A program made the position numbers and the translations under genes. The notes below the pieces were generated by a model. That model did no database searches, had not been told where the DNA came from, and saw only the letters and a list, made by a program, of their open reading frames with translations. This document shows positions 1-19,199 of a DNA stretch of 64,000 bases, piece after piece. Every line of letters starts with the position of its first letter. The stretch's first letter is position 1. Origin of the DNA: Pseudomonas sp. stari2 (GTDB lineage: Bacteria > Pseudomonadota > Gammaproteobacteria > Pseudomonadales > Pseudomonadaceae); contig NZ_CP099760.1 in the NCBI RefSeq assembly GCF_040760005.1, forward strand, positions 1,483,501-1,547,500, given 5' to 3'.

Positions 1-2814
<2,814 letters not shown>

Positions 2815-2953
2815 CCGGCAGGTGACATCAAAGCGCCTGCCCACAACCTGAATTTTTAATCTCGACCTCAGCGCGCCTCTCCCTTAAGGTAGGGCGCGAA
2901 TAGACAACCGGCCGGCCCAAGCTCATTTGGGACACGACCCAAGACGGACGCCT

Positions 2954-3901
2954 ATGAACCCGAATTTTCTAGATTTCGAACAGCCGATCGCCGACCTGCA
3001 AGCCAAGATCGAAGAGTTGCGCTTGGTCGGTAATGACAATTCGCTGAATATCGGCGATGAGATCTCCCGCCTGCAGGACAAGAGCAAAACGCTCACCGAA
3101 GACATTTTCGGCAAGCTGACCAGCTGGCAGATCGCACGTCTGGCGCGTCACCCGAAACGTCCATACACCCTGGACTACATCGAACACATCTTCACCGAGT
3201 TCGACGAGCTGCACGGTGATCGTCACTTCTCCGACGACGCGGCCATTGTGGGCGGCGTGGCACGTCTGGAAGACCAGCCAGTGATGGTGATCGGTCACCA
3301 GAAGGGCCGTGAAGTGCGCGAAAAGGTGCGCCGCAACTTCGGCATGCCGCGTCCGGAAGGCTACCGCAAGGCCTGCCGCCTGATGGAAATGGCCGAACGT
3401 TTCAAGATGCCGATCCTGACCTTCATCGATACCCCGGGCGCTTACCCAGGCATCGATGCTGAAGAGCGTAACCAGAGCGAAGCGATCGCCTGGAACCTGC
3501 GCGTCATGGCTCGTCTGAAAACCCCGATCATCGCCACCGTGATCGGTGAAGGTGGTTCCGGCGGTGCACTGGCAATCGGTGTCTGCGACCAGCTGAACAT
3601 GCTGCAGTACTCGACCTACGCAGTGATCTCGCCGGAAGGCTGCGCTTCGATTCTGTGGAAAACCGCAGAAAAGGCGCCGGATGCTGCTGAAGCCATGGGC
3701 ATCACCGCCGAGCGTCTGAAAGGCCTGGGCATCGTCGACAAAGTGATTGGCGAGCCTCTGGGCGGTGCCCACCGCGATCCGGCGGCTGCCGCGGCCTTGA
3801 TCCGCGCCGAGCTGAGTTCGCAACTGGCGATGCTGAAGAAGTTTGACAACGAAGCGCTGCTCAAGCGTCGTTACGATCGTCTGATGAGCTACGGCCTCTG
3901 A
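2954..3901 (+). CDS. accA: Acetyl-CoA carboxylase carboxyltransferase subunit alpha
   Basis: Alpha half of the carboxyltransferase that moves CO2 from biotin-BCCP to acetyl-CoA, the first step of fatty-acid synthesis; cytosolic, partner AccD. 315 aa, the normal length. I chose the ATG at 2954 ([12 protein letters not shown]) over an in-frame ATG nine codons upstream because this is the conserved family N-terminus. The crotonase-like core is clear: [20 protein letters not shown] and [13 protein letters not shown], whose backbone amides form the oxyanion hole. A REP-type palindrome pair follows the stop. Confidence 0.98.
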   Translation: MNPNFLDFEQPIADLQAKIEELRLVGNDNSLNIGDEISRLQDKSKTLTEDIFGKLTSWQIARLARHPKRPYTLDYIEHIFTEFDELHGDRHFSDDAAIVGGVARLEDQPVMVIGHQKGREVREKVRRNFGMPRPEGYRKACRLMEMAERFKMPILTFIDTPGAYPGIDAEERNQSEAIAWNLRVMARLKTPIIATVIGEGGSGGALAIGVCDQLNMLQYSTYAVISPEGCASILWKTAEKAPDAAEAMGITAERLKGLGIVDKVIGEPLGGAHRDPAAAAALIRAELSSQLAMLKKFDNEALLKRRYDRLMSYGL

Positions 3902-3933
3902 TCGAACGCCGTTTTGGCTGACGGCAAAACACT

Positions 3934-4021
3934 GTGGGAGCGGGCTTGCCCGCGATTGCGATGTAACATTCAACGACTGTGTTGGCTGTTTCACCGCTTT
4001 CGCGAGCAAGCCCGCTCCCAC
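3934..4021. repeat. Inverted pair of REP-type palindromes (REPIN-like) between accA and tilS
   Basis: Two roughly 22-base copies of the P. fluorescens REP motif (core GTGGGAGCGGGCTTGC) face each other: 3934-3955 in forward and 4000-4021 in reverse orientation, separated by about 44 bases. They fill the space between accA and tilS. Such pairs are scattered by RAYT transposases acting in trans; no RAYT gene is in this window. The hairpin may also stabilise the accA mRNA 3' end. Confidence 0.85.
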
Positions 4022-4046
4022 ATTTGGTTTGTGAAAAGGTAGAAAA

Positions 4047-5375
4047 ATGGGTCAGCCCTCGATTGATTTGCCTTACAGGCTTCTGCGCAATCTCAAGCCC
4101 TGGCTCAATGCGGCCCATTGGCGCATCGCCTTCTCGGGTGGGCTCGACTCCACCGTTCTGCTGCACCTTCTGGCCAGTCTCGCCAAAACCGAATCCCTTC
4201 CGGCGCTAAGCGCCATCCATGTCCATCACGGCCTTCAGGCTGCGGCCGACGCGTGGCCGGCGCATTGCCAGGCTGTATGCGATGAGCTGGCGGTGCAGTT
4301 ACAAGTGGTGCGTGTGCAGGTGCAACCGGGGGCGAGCCTGGAGCGGGCGGCGCGGGATGCTCGCTATGCAGCGTTCAGTGCGTCGACTCAGGTCAACGAC
4401 GTCTTATTGACCGGGCAACACCGTGACGACCAGGCCGAAACGCTGCTGTTTCGTCTGTTGCGCGGCGCTGGTGTGCGTGGTCTGTCAGGCATGCCGGCCC
4501 TGCGCGCGCTGGGGCAGGGCAGTCTGGTCAGGCCCTTGCTCGATGTCACGCGTGCCGAGCTGGAAGCCTATGCGCAGGACCATGGTCTGCGCTGGGTAGA
4601 GGATCCGTCGAATCAGGATCGACAGTTTTCGCGCAATTACCTGCGCCATCAGGTCATGCCGCTGCTGACCCGGCGCTGGCCGCAGGCTCACGCCAGCATG
4701 GCCCGCAGTGCTGCACATTTGCGTGAGGCGCAAGGCTTGCTCGATGAGCTGGCGCAGATTGATCTGGCTCAAGCGACCTTGTCAGATGATTTCGAGTGGC
4801 TGGGTTTGCCATCACTGGCGTTTGCGGCAATCGCCGGATTGTCCGTTGCCCGTCAGCGAAATGCGCTCAGTCACTGGCTTGAACCGCTCACTCGACTGCC
4901 GGATACCGACCATTGGTCGGGTTGGATCGATTTGCGTGATGCCGGCAACGATGCTTCTCCGGTCTGGCGTCTGGCGGATGGCGAGTTGCACCGTAGCGCC
5001 GGTCGCCTGTGGTGGCTCGGTGGGCAATGGTTGTGCGCGCCAGTGGTCAGCGGCGACTGGCATGAGCCGTCGCTGGCACTACGCTTGCCCGATAACGGGC
5101 GTGTCATGTTCAGCGGTCAGACTCCCGCAGGGCCGCTGCGGATTCGCTATCGACAGGGCGGCGAGGTGATGCATCTGGCGGATCGCGGTCATCGTGATCT
5201 CAAGCGCTTGCTCAATGAACGCGCGGTGCCGGGCTTCGTGCGTGGCAGATTGCCGCTGCTGTTTCGCGGTGAGGAATTGCTCGCCGTGGCGAACCTGCCG
5301 GGGCTTGATGGCAATGCGTTGGAAGGCTGGCGTTTGCATTGGCAGCCTTCTGACGAAGATCAAGGTTTGAGATGA
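4047..5375 (+). CDS. tilS: tRNA(Ile)-lysidine synthetase
   Basis: ATP-dependent enzyme that converts C34 of tRNA-Ile(CAU) to lysidine so that it reads AUA; essential. 442 aa, typical length. The N-terminal PP-loop ATPase motif SGGLDST lies at about residues 30-36, followed by HVHHGLQ and TGQHRDDQAET, the usual TilS signatures. The C-terminal part (RQGGEVMHLADRGHRDLKRLLNERAVPGFVRGRLPLL) is the substrate-binding TilS_C domain. The start at 4047 follows a weak AAAAGG element. Confidence 0.97.
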   Translation: MGQPSIDLPYRLLRNLKPWLNAAHWRIAFSGGLDSTVLLHLLASLAKTESLPALSAIHVHHGLQAAADAWPAHCQAVCDELAVQLQVVRVQVQPGASLERAARDARYAAFSASTQVNDVLLTGQHRDDQAETLLFRLLRGAGVRGLSGMPALRALGQGSLVRPLLDVTRAELEAYAQDHGLRWVEDPSNQDRQFSRNYLRHQVMPLLTRRWPQAHASMARSAAHLREAQGLLDELAQIDLAQATLSDDFEWLGLPSLAFAAIAGLSVARQRNALSHWLEPLTRLPDTDHWSGWIDLRDAGNDASPVWRLADGELHRSAGRLWWLGGQWLCAPVVSGDWHEPSLALRLPDNGRVMFSGQTPAGPLRIRYRQGGEVMHLADRGHRDLKRLLNERAVPGFVRGRLPLLFRGEELLAVANLPGLDGNALEGWRLHWQPSDEDQGLR

Positions 5376-5628
5376 AGGGGGCATTCCGGTAGACTACGCT
5401 CCCTTCTTGATACAACTTCTGTGGATTCGCCTGAATTGCAGGAGTTGCCGATTACCAAGCAGTCTTTGCTGGGCGATTCCAAAAAATGTGTAGCGAGCAA
5501 CGTACCGGTGTTTTCACTTCCGGTCTGTCCCAACGCGGCGGTTTTTTTGAAAGGTGCACTGTGATTCATGCAGGTGATCGGGGGCTTCGGCCTTCCTTCG
5601 CTTTCCCCGGCGGCTCGGACCGCTTTAA

Positions 5629-8132
<2,504 letters not shown>

Positions 8133-8150
8133 ACCTCAATTCTCCGGTAA

Positions 8151-9578
<1,428 letters not shown>

Positions 9579-9660
9579 GCAGTAAATGATAGAAAGACAC
9601 CGGATTGTGTCGGAAAAGTCGTGACAGCGATGGATTTGCCACTAATCTGATGCCTTATAT

Positions 9661-9690
9661 GCACAAGCCTGGATATTCCAGGCTTCGTGC
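9661..9690. other. Perfect hairpin between eno and ftsB
   Basis: An inverted repeat with a 9-bp perfect stem (AAGCCTGGA / TCCAGGCTT, 3-base loop at 9674-9676) is extended by GCAC/GTGC flanks. No T tract follows, so it is a weak or factor-dependent terminator or an mRNA 3'-end stabiliser for eno rather than a classical intrinsic terminator. Confidence 0.5.
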
Positions 9691-9748
9691 TATCAGATGC
9701 TTCAAGTTTTTGCGTGGCTGTCTTTTTTCACTGGATACCTGATATTCG

Positions 9749-10027
9749 ATGCGCAGTCCTTACTGGTTGTTTCTCGTCTTGCTCTTGCTGCTGGCCGGTC
9801 TGCAGTACCGCCTGTGGGTGGGTAATGGCAGTCTGGCGCAGGTTGCCGAACTGAATCAGCAGATCGCTGATCAACACGCCGAGAACGAAGCCCTGCTGGA
9901 GCGCAACCGGGTGATGGACGCTGAAGTCAGCGAGTTGAAGAAAGGCATGGAGACCGTTGAAGAACGGGCTCGTCACGAACTGGGCATGGTCAAGGACGGT
10001 GAAACCCTTTACCAGTTGGCCCAATGA
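9749..10027 (+). CDS. ftsB: Cell division protein FtsB
   Basis: Small bitopic divisome protein that forms the FtsQ-FtsB-FtsL complex. 92 aa: one N-terminal membrane span (YWLFLVLLLLLAGLQYRLW, about residues 5-23) followed by a periplasmic coiled coil (LNQQIADQHAENEALLERNRVMDAEV) and the conserved EERARHELGMVKDGE tail. It overlaps ispD by 4 bp (ATGA), indicating translational coupling; eno-ftsB-ispD is a conserved order. Confidence 0.95.
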   Translation: MRSPYWLFLVLLLLLAGLQYRLWVGNGSLAQVAELNQQIADQHAENEALLERNRVMDAEVSELKKGMETVEERARHELGMVKDGETLYQLAQ

Positions 10028-10731
10028 TCGATTCCCTGCCGGCCTTCTGGGCCGTGATCCCTGCCGCGGGCGTCGGTGCCCGTATGGCCGCGGACCGTCC
10101 CAAGCAATATCTGCAACTGGGCGGGCGTACAATTCTCGAACACAGTCTCGGCTGTTTCCTCGATCATCCGAGCCTCAAGGGGCTGGTGGTCAGTCTTGCT
10201 GTCGATGATCCTTATTGGCCGAACCTGGCCAGCGCCAGCGATCCGCGAATTCAACGGGTCGATGGTGGCGCCGAGCGTTCCGGTTCGGTGCTCAACGCCT
10301 TGCTGCATTTGCACGCGCAAGGTGCCGACGATGAGGATTGGGTGCTGGTACACGATGCGGCACGGCCCAATCTGAGCCGTGACGATCTCGATAAATTACT
10401 TTCAGAACTTGCCGATGACTCAGTGGGCGGTCTGCTGGCCGTGCCGGCGCGCGACACTCTCAAGCGGGTCGACAAGCACGGTCGTGTGATCGAAACCGTG
10501 GATCGCAGCGTGATCTGGCAGGCCTACACCCCGCAGATGTTCCGCCTCGGAGCATTGCACCGCGCACTGGCGGACAGTCTGGTGGCCGATGCGCTGATTA
10601 CCGACGAAGCCTCGGCGATGGAGTGGGCCGGCATGGCGCCGCGTCTGATCGAGGGCCGTGCGGATAATCTGAAAGTTACCCGCCCGGAAGACCTCGAATG
10701 GTTGCGCCAGCGCTGGGCGAACCGTCGTTAA
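10024..10731 (+). CDS. ispD: 2-C-methyl-D-erythritol 4-phosphate cytidylyltransferase
   Basis: MEP-pathway enzyme that attaches CMP to methylerythritol phosphate. 235 aa, full length. The nucleotide-binding motif PAAGVGARMAADRPKQY is near residues 11-27, followed by VLVHDAARPNLS and ITDEASAMEW. Start and ftsB stop overlap (ATGA). The stop overlaps, tail to tail, the stop of the minus-strand LysR gene. ispF, a later step of the pathway, lies 3 kb downstream; in many bacteria ispD and ispF adjoin, here the LysR-frmA-fghA block intervenes. Confidence 0.97.
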   Translation: MIDSLPAFWAVIPAAGVGARMAADRPKQYLQLGGRTILEHSLGCFLDHPSLKGLVVSLAVDDPYWPNLASASDPRIQRVDGGAERSGSVLNALLHLHAQGADDEDWVLVHDAARPNLSRDDLDKLLSELADDSVGGLLAVPARDTLKRVDKHGRVIETVDRSVIWQAYTPQMFRLGALHRALADSLVADALITDEASAMEWAGMAPRLIEGRADNLKVTRPEDLEWLRQRWANRR

Positions 10732-11624
10732 ATCCGGTAATCAGGCCGTTCGGCCAAGCCCTCCTTGAGAAAATCCACCAGTTTGCGCACCTTCGGCGAA
10801 AGGTGCCTTTGCTGTGGGTACAACGCCCATACCGCTGTATTCGGCGGTTGATGCGCCTCCAGCAAAGAAATCAACGCACCGCTGTGCAGATGTTCAAGCA
10901 CGTAATAGTCCGGCAACTGACACAAACCAACGCCTTGTAGCGCCGCATCCAGCACCGCTTGCCCACTGTTACAGCGCCAGTTTCCCTGTACTCGCTGGGA
11001 AAATTCCCGCCCGTTCTGTTCCAACTGCCAGATATCCGAGCTGCCGATCAGGCAATTGTGCCGGCTCAGTTCCGACAAACTGTGTGGCCGACCGTACCGT
11101 TCGAGGTAGGACGGCGACGCGCAGAGGTACATCCGCCGTGGCGCCAGGCGGGTCGCCACCAACCGAGAATCCTGAAGACGCCCGAGGCGAATCGCCAGGT
11201 CCAGGCCTTCATGCACCAGATCAAGTTGCCGGTTGGTCAGTTCGATATCGATGCGCAGTTGTGGGTAGTGCCCCATGAACCGGGTCACCAGCGGCACGAT
11301 AAAGCGCTCGCCGTAGGCCACGGCGCAGGTCATGCGCAACATGCCTTTGGGTTCGCTGGTCAGATCACCGACCGCACGCAATGCCTCTTCGCGACCGTCC
11401 TGCAACCGCTGACAATGTTGCAGGAAGGTCTGGCCGGCTTCGGTCAGGGTGACGCGCCGGGTGCTGCGGTAGAGCAGACGCGTCTGCAAACGTTCTTCCA
11501 GTCGTACGATTTGTCGACTGATGTGCGAGGAAGAAACGCCCAGGCGTTCGGCAGCAGCGGTGAACTGGCTGCATTCGGCAACGGCAACGAACTCGTCGAT
11601 ACCTTCCCAGCGGTTTTCGGACAT
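10728..11624 (-). CDS. LysR-family transcriptional regulator
   Basis: 298 aa, the normal LTTR length. The N-terminal winged HTH is clear (FVAVAECSQFTAAAERLGVSSSHISRQIVRLEERL, about residues 13-47), followed by a LysR substrate-binding domain. It is divergent from frmA with 115 bp between starts, so it probably controls frmA-fghA and itself; the effector is not evident, and formaldehyde or a glutathione adduct is only a guess from position. Its last codons overlap the ispD stop by 4 bp. Confidence 0.9.
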   Translation of the reverse strand: MSENRWEGIDEFVAVAECSQFTAAAERLGVSSSHISRQIVRLEERLQTRLLYRSTRRVTLTEAGQTFLQHCQRLQDGREEALRAVGDLTSEPKGMLRMTCAVAYGERFIVPLVTRFMGHYPQLRIDIELTNRQLDLVHEGLDLAIRLGRLQDSRLVATRLAPRRMYLCASPSYLERYGRPHSLSELSRHNCLIGSSDIWQLEQNGREFSQRVQGNWRCNSGQAVLDAALQGVGLCQLPDYYVLEHLHSGALISLLEAHQPPNTAVWALYPQQRHLSPKVRKLVDFLKEGLAERPDYRI

Positions 11625-11649
11625 CGGGATTATCCCTGTGTGGCAATAA

Positions 11650-12852
<1,203 letters not shown>

Positions 12853-12907
12853 TCAATCGCGATGCCACGGTTGCGAATGTGCAACCGTGGTTGCGTAGGA
12901 GTCCTAC

Positions 12908-13753
12908 ATGAGTCTGGAAAATATCTCCTGTCAGAAGAGTTTCGGCGGCTGGCACAAGCGCTATCGCCATCGCTCCGAAGTGCTGGGGTGCGACATGGTG
13001 TTCGCCGTGTACCTGCCGCCGCAGGCAGAGCAGGGCGGCAAGTTGCCGGTGCTGTACTGGCTGTCGGGCCTGACCTGCACGGATGAAAACTTCATGCAGA
13101 AGGCCGGCGCCATGCGCATGGCGGCTGAACTGGGGTTAATCATCGTGGCGCCGGACACCAGTCCCCGTGGCGTCGATGTACCGGGTGATCCGGATGGTGC
13201 GTGGGATTTTGGCCTGGGTGCCGGGTTCTATCTGAATGCCACGCAGGAACCGTGGTCGCGGCACTATCGGATGCATGACTACGTCGTGCAGGAATTGCCT
13301 TCACTGGTTGAAGCGCATTTCCCGGCGTCGAATAAGCGCAGCATCAGCGGCCACTCCATGGGCGGTCACGGTGCATTGGTCTGTGCATTGCGCAATCCTG
13401 GACGTTACCAATCGGTGTCAGCATTTTCGCCAATCAACAACCCGATCGATTGTCCATGGGGTCAGAAGGCATTCTCCCGTTATCTGGGCGAAGACCGTTC
13501 GAAATGGCGCGAGTGGGATGCCTGTGCGCTGATTGCCGAGGCGGACGAGAAACTGCCGTTGCTGGTCGATCAGGGTGACCGCGACGACTTCCTGGCCACC
13601 CAGCTCAAGCCGGAAGCGCTGCAGCAAGCGGCCAAACAGGCGGGGCATCCGCTGACGTTGCGTCTGCAACCGGGCTACGACCACAGCTATTTCTTCATCG
13701 CCAGCTTCATTGACGACCACTTGCAGCATCACGCACGCGCTCTAAAGTGCTAA
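12908..13753 (+). CDS. fghA: S-formylglutathione hydrolase
   Basis: Alpha/beta-hydrolase (esterase D family) that hydrolyses S-formylglutathione to formate and glutathione, completing formaldehyde detoxification begun by the preceding gene. 281 aa. Nucleophile serine in [10 protein letters not shown]; the aspartate in [10 protein letters not shown] and the histidine in YDHSYFFI complete the triad; the N-terminal [10 protein letters not shown] segment is typical. Start ATG at 12908 follows GGAG (12899-12902). Confidence 0.95.
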   Translation: MSLENISCQKSFGGWHKRYRHRSEVLGCDMVFAVYLPPQAEQGGKLPVLYWLSGLTCTDENFMQKAGAMRMAAELGLIIVAPDTSPRGVDVPGDPDGAWDFGLGAGFYLNATQEPWSRHYRMHDYVVQELPSLVEAHFPASNKRSISGHSMGGHGALVCALRNPGRYQSVSAFSPINNPIDCPWGQKAFSRYLGEDRSKWREWDACALIAEADEKLPLLVDQGDRDDFLATQLKPEALQQAAKQAGHPLTLRLQPGYDHSYFFIASFIDDHLQHHARALKC

Positions 13754-13767
13754 TGCAGGTAGAATCA

Positions 13768-13796
13768 CGCCCTGACAAAATTCGGGGCGTTTTTTT
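13768..13796 (+). terminator. Intrinsic terminator after fghA, abutting the ispF start codon
   Basis: Inverted repeat ACGCCC / GGGCGT with an unpaired middle, followed by seven T residues that end exactly at the base before the ispF ATG (13797). It should end the frmA-fghA transcript; see the finding on what this means for ispF translation. Confidence 0.6.
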
Positions 13797-14270
13797 ATGC
13801 GTATTGGCCACGGCTATGATGTGCACCGTTTCGCTGAAGGCGATTTCATTACTCTGGGCGGCGTGCGAATCGCACACGGCTTCGGGCTGCTCGCTCACTC
13901 CGACGGTGACGTCCTGCTGCATGCCTTGAGCGATGCCTTGCTCGGCGCGGCGGCGCTGGGTGATATCGGCAAGCATTTCCCGGACACCGACCCGCAATTC
14001 AAGGGCGCCGACAGTCGTGTGCTGCTGCGTCATGTGGTCAGCCTGATCCACGCCAAAGGCTGGAAGGTCGGCAACGTCGACAACACCATCGTTGCTCAGG
14101 CGCCAAAAATGGCCCCCCATATCGAATCGATGCGCGCGCTGATTGCCGCGGATCTGCAAGTAGAACTGGATCAAGTGAACGTGAAAGCCACCACCACCGA
14201 GAAGCTCGGTTTCGTCGGTCGCGAAGAGGGCATTGCCGTTCATTCCGTTGCCTTGTTGCTGCGCGCATGA
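13797..14270 (+). CDS. ispF: 2-C-methyl-D-erythritol 2,4-cyclodiphosphate synthase
   Basis: MEP-pathway zinc enzyme that cyclises CDP-methylerythritol phosphate with loss of CMP. 157 aa, full length. The N-terminus [12 protein letters not shown] supplies the metal ligands Asp8 and His10; AHSDGDV and the C-terminal [16 protein letters not shown] are family signatures. No clear ribosome-binding site: the T-tract of a terminator-like hairpin precedes the ATG. Overlaps truD by 4 bp (ATGA). Confidence 0.96.
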   Translation: MRIGHGYDVHRFAEGDFITLGGVRIAHGFGLLAHSDGDVLLHALSDALLGAAALGDIGKHFPDTDPQFKGADSRVLLRHVVSLIHAKGWKVGNVDNTIVAQAPKMAPHIESMRALIAADLQVELDQVNVKATTTEKLGFVGREEGIAVHSVALLLRA

Positions 14271-15312
14271 ACGAAGTGCAACTGCTCGGCCCGCGGGCCT
14301 ATGGCGACGCCCTCGGCACCGCGGTACTGAAAGCCATCGCCGAAGATTTCCAGGTCGATGAAGTGCTCGACATCCCGTTCAGCGGTGATGGTGAGCATCT
14401 GTGGATCTGGGTGGAAAAGCGCGGTCTGAACACCGAAGAAGCGGCACGACGCATCGCCAAGGCTGCCGGCGTGCCATTGCGCACGGTCAGCTATGCCGGC
14501 CTGAAGGATCGTCAGGCGCTGACCCGCCAGTGGTTCAGCGTGCAACTGCCGGGCAAGGCTGATCCGGATCTGTCGGCGGCGGAAAACGATACGCTGAAAA
14601 TCCTCAAGACCACTCGACACAAGCGCAAGCTGCAACGCGGCGCGCATTCGGCCAACGGTTTCACCTTGCGCCTGACCCAGTTCAACGGCGATAAAGCCGC
14701 CATCGACGAGCGTCTGCAGCTGATCGCCAAACAAGGTATCCCGAACTACTTCGGCGCCCAGCGTTTCGGCCATGATGGCGGCAACGTCGTCGATGCCCGT
14801 TCGTGGGCGGCGCGCAAGGCACTGCCGGAGCAGCGCAATGTGCGTTCGCGCCTGCTGTCGACTGCGCGCAGTTTTCTGTTCAATCAGGTACTCGCGGCGC
14901 GGGTGGCCGATGGCACCTGGCAACGTGCCCAGGTCGGCGATCTGCTGGCGTTCACCGACAGCCGCAGCTTTTTTCCGGCAGGTGTTGCCGAGTGCAGCGA
15001 CCCGCGTCTGGCGATTCTCGATCTGCACCCGACAGGACCGCAGTGGGGCGAAGGTGACTCACCGGCCGCCGGCGCTGTCCATGATCTGGAGCAGGCAATT
15101 GCCGCACGCGAGGCGGATCTGCGCGATTGGTTGATTAATGCCGGTATGAGCCACGAACGTCGTATCCTGCGGCTGCCCATTGGCGGGTTGACGTGGCATT
15201 ATCCCGAGCCTGACATTCTGCAACTGGAATTCGTCCTCCCGGCCGGATGCTTCGCCACCGTATTGGTGCGCGAACTCGTTGATCTGGTACCGGTGGGGCA
15301 GACGGACAGCCC

Positions 15313-15325
<13 letters not shown>
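14267..15325 (+). CDS. truD: tRNA pseudouridine(13) synthase
   Basis: Isomerises U13 in tRNA-Glu to pseudouridine. 352 aa. TruD signatures: [10 protein letters not shown] near the start, [16 protein letters not shown] containing the catalytic aspartate (about residue 81), and [17 protein letters not shown]. The stop overlaps the surE start by 13 bp, and the start overlaps the ispF stop, so ispF-truD-surE-pcm reads as one tightly coupled operon. Confidence 0.96.
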
Positions 15326-16739
<1,414 letters not shown>

Positions 16740-16951
16740 GCATTTATTTGCTCACGCTGAATTCCTTGCCAGAGCGCCTGTCTTACAGCGGCACCGATTG
16801 TTTCAACAGGATTTATCGTCGATGAGCAAACGTGTGCGTCGAGCGATATAGCTTCATTAAAGGTAAACCCTGTTTCGCCCGTTATACTTGCGAAGCTACG
16901 TGCCGAAATCGGCATTCCACATTTTTTCAGCCACCACAAAGGGAGCGGCGG

Positions 16952-17833
16952 GTGAGTCTCACAGTCATTGCGCAGCGTATGGGTAACACGAGCTTTCAGC
17001 GCCTGGTGACTGGCCTTGTCTTGAGCACCTTGCTGGTCGGTTGCTCCAGCACCAAATCGAGCAACGTGCGGGTCGTCGATCGCAACAATGCGGTGGCCCA
17101 GCGTCCTACAGTGACGACCGGGCAGTATGTAGTCCGTCCGGGCGACACGATGTTTTCCATCGCGTTTCGCTACGGTTGGGACTACAAAGCCCTCGCTGCC
17201 CGGAACAATATTCCTACGCCGTATACGATCCACCCGGGTCAGACAATTCGCTTCGACGGGCGTCCTGGTTCAACGTCGACTGCCGAGGTGAGCAACAGCG
17301 GATCTGCACCGTCTTCGTCGAGCAAAACCACGATAATCCGGCGCCAGGCGAATGGTACGACGACCACCACAACCACCGGTTCCGGGGCGGCTTCTGCGGC
17401 TGTTGTACCGTCCGTCGCCAACAAGCCGGCGCCGGCTCCATTGCCTCCACCGGGCCCGGCCCCGACCGGCTGGGGATGGCCATCTAATGGCATTCTGATT
17501 GGTAAATTCTCTTCAAACGGTAGTTTGAATAAAGGAATTGATATCGCCGGAGATTTGGGACAGCCTGTTTTAGCTGCGTCTGATGGGACGGTGGTTTACG
17601 CCGGGAGTGGCTTAAGGGGCTACGGCGAATTGGTCATCATCAAACACAGCGAAACCTACGTCAGTGCTTACGGACACAACCGTCGGCTGTTGGTACGGGA
17701 GGGGCAGCAGGTCAAGGTCGGACAGACAATTGCCGAAATGGGGTCAACGGGTACAGACCGGGTGAAACTGCATTTTGAGATTCGCCGACAAGGTAAACCT
17801 GTGGATCCGCTGCAGTTCCTGCCAAGACGTTGA
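16952..17833 (+). CDS. nlpD: Murein hydrolase activator NlpD (LysM + degenerate LytM lipoprotein)
   Basis: Outer-membrane lipoprotein that activates the cell-separation amidase AmiC. Start chosen at GTG 16952 (VSLTVIAQRMG) because GGGAG precedes it by 7 bases; 293 aa; an ATG 9 codons later is the alternative. Signal peptide with lipobox LLVGC; LysM domain YVVRPGDTMFSIAFRYGW...IPTPYTIHPGQTIRF; Ser/Thr/Pro-rich linker; C-terminal M23/LytM domain. Two zinc-ligand positions are altered (NKGID instead of HxGxD, KLHFE instead of HLHFE), as expected of an activator rather than a peptidase. The main rpoS promoter in pseudomonads lies inside this gene. Confidence 0.95.
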   Translation: MSLTVIAQRMGNTSFQRLVTGLVLSTLLVGCSSTKSSNVRVVDRNNAVAQRPTVTTGQYVVRPGDTMFSIAFRYGWDYKALAARNNIPTPYTIHPGQTIRFDGRPGSTSTAEVSNSGSAPSSSSKTTIIRRQANGTTTTTTTGSGAASAAVVPSVANKPAPAPLPPPGPAPTGWGWPSNGILIGKFSSNGSLNKGIDIAGDLGQPVLAASDGTVVYAGSGLRGYGELVIIKHSETYVSAYGHNRRLLVREGQQVKVGQTIAEMGSTGTDRVKLHFEIRRQGKPVDPLQFLPRR

Positions 17834-17939
17834 TTTGCAGACCAGCCTGTTCCTTCACGTAGAGGGGACAGGCTCCAGCGTTGCCAAGGATAAAGGCGCC
17901 GCTTGAGCTTGGGGTCGAACTCACCAAAGGACTATAACA

Positions 17940-18947
17940 ATGGCTCTCAGTAAAGAAGTGCCGGAGTTTGACATCGACGATGAGGTTCTCCTGATGGAGA
18001 CCGGCATCGATTCGGATTCGATGTCGAATGATGAAGGGGCTGCTCCACCTTCCGTTCGTGCCAAATCCAAACACTCCGCTTCACTTAAACAACACAAGTA
18101 CATCGATTACACTCGGGCACTCGATGCCACGCAGCTGTACCTCAACGAAATCGGCTTTTCCCCACTGCTCTCCCCGGAAGAAGAAGTTCATTTTGCGCGC
18201 TTGTCGCAAAGTGGCGACCCTGCCGGGCGCAAGCGCATGATTGAAAGTAACCTGCGGCTGGTGGTCAAAATCGCCCGGCGTTACGTCAATCGGGGGCTGT
18301 CGCTGCTGGATCTGATCGAAGAGGGCAACCTCGGACTGATCCGCGCGGTGGAAAAGTTCGATCCCGAGCGCGGCTTCCGCTTCTCGACCTACGCGACCTG
18401 GTGGATTCGTCAGACCATCGAACGCGCGATCATGAATCAGACCCGGACCATCCGGCTGCCGATCCATGTGGTCAAGGAGCTCAACGTGTACCTGCGGGCT
18501 GCACGGGAGCTTACGCAAAAGCTCGATCACGAACCTTCACCCGAAGAAATCGCCAACCTGCTGGAAAAACCGGTGGGCGAGGTCAAGCGCATGCTGGGCC
18601 TGAACGAGCGGGTTTCTTCGGTCGACGTCTCGCTGGGTCCGGATTCGGATAAAACCCTGCTGGACACCCTCACGGATGACCGTCCGACCGATCCATGCGA
18701 ACTGCTGCAGGACGACGATCTGTCGCAGAGCATCGATCAATGGCTGTCGGAGCTGACCGACAAGCAACGCGAGGTGGTGGTCCGCCGCTTCGGCCTGCGC
18801 GGTCACGAGAGCAGCACGCTGGAAGATGTAGGCCTGGAGATCGGCCTGACCCGGGAACGGGTGAGACAGATCCAGGTGGAAGGCCTCAAGCGCCTTCGGG
18901 AAATCCTCGAGAAAAACGGCCTGTCGAGCGAGTCGCTGTTTCAATAA
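17940..18947 (+). CDS. rpoS: RNA polymerase sigma factor RpoS (sigma-38)
   Basis: Stationary-phase/general stress sigma factor. 335 aa. Region 1.2 ([20 protein letters not shown]), region 2 with [15 protein letters not shown] and [16 protein letters not shown] (core binding and -10 recognition), region 4.2 [23 protein letters not shown] near residues 293-312 (-35 recognition). Good AAAGGA ribosome-binding site. A terminator follows. Confidence 0.98.
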   Translation: MALSKEVPEFDIDDEVLLMETGIDSDSMSNDEGAAPPSVRAKSKHSASLKQHKYIDYTRALDATQLYLNEIGFSPLLSPEEEVHFARLSQSGDPAGRKRMIESNLRLVVKIARRYVNRGLSLLDLIEEGNLGLIRAVEKFDPERGFRFSTYATWWIRQTIERAIMNQTRTIRLPIHVVKELNVYLRAARELTQKLDHEPSPEEIANLLEKPVGEVKRMLGLNERVSSVDVSLGPDSDKTLLDTLTDDRPTDPCELLQDDDLSQSIDQWLSELTDKQREVVVRRFGLRGHESSTLEDVGLEIGLTRERVRQIQVEGLKRLREILEKNGLSSESLFQ

Positions 18948-18968
18948 GCGCCGTGCATGATCGCCCGC

Positions 18969-18997
18969 AAAAAGCCCCGACTGGTTCGGGGCTTTTT
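18969..18997 (+). terminator. Intrinsic terminator of rpoS
   Basis: AAAAGCCCCGA, a 4-base loop, then TTCGGGGCTTTTT: strong GC stem followed by a T run, 22 bases after the rpoS stop. Confidence 0.9.
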
Positions 18998-19045
18998 GTT
19001 TTCTGCGGCAAAGCGGTTTGCTTCCCCGGGTTTTTAGTCTCGCGT

Positions 19046-19063
19046 TGTAAGCCCTGGCTTACT
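19046..19063 (+). promoter_or_regulatory. GacA upstream activating sequence of rsmZ
   Basis: TGTAAG-CCCTGG-CTTACT matches the GacA-box consensus TGTAAGN6CTTACA except the last base. It lies 190 bases upstream of the inferred rsmZ start, the distance known for rsmZ in P. protegens/P. fluorescens. An A+T-rich stretch (about 19130-19170), a likely IHF or MvaT/H-NS-type site, separates box and promoter. Confidence 0.85.
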
Positions 19064-19199
19064 CTTTCGTAAGTGTTCGCTATTTTTACACTGCGGCAGA
19101 CGTCCATTGCGCTTGCTGAAGATGCTCAAGCTATTGATTTATTTAATTATTTTTAAATATTTAGTGCATATGACAGCGTGTTTTAGCCGAGGAGGCCGG

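Noticed and set aside
9661..9690. Intrinsic terminator of eno
   Set aside because: The hairpin is perfect but lacks the T tract, so it is listed only as a hairpin.
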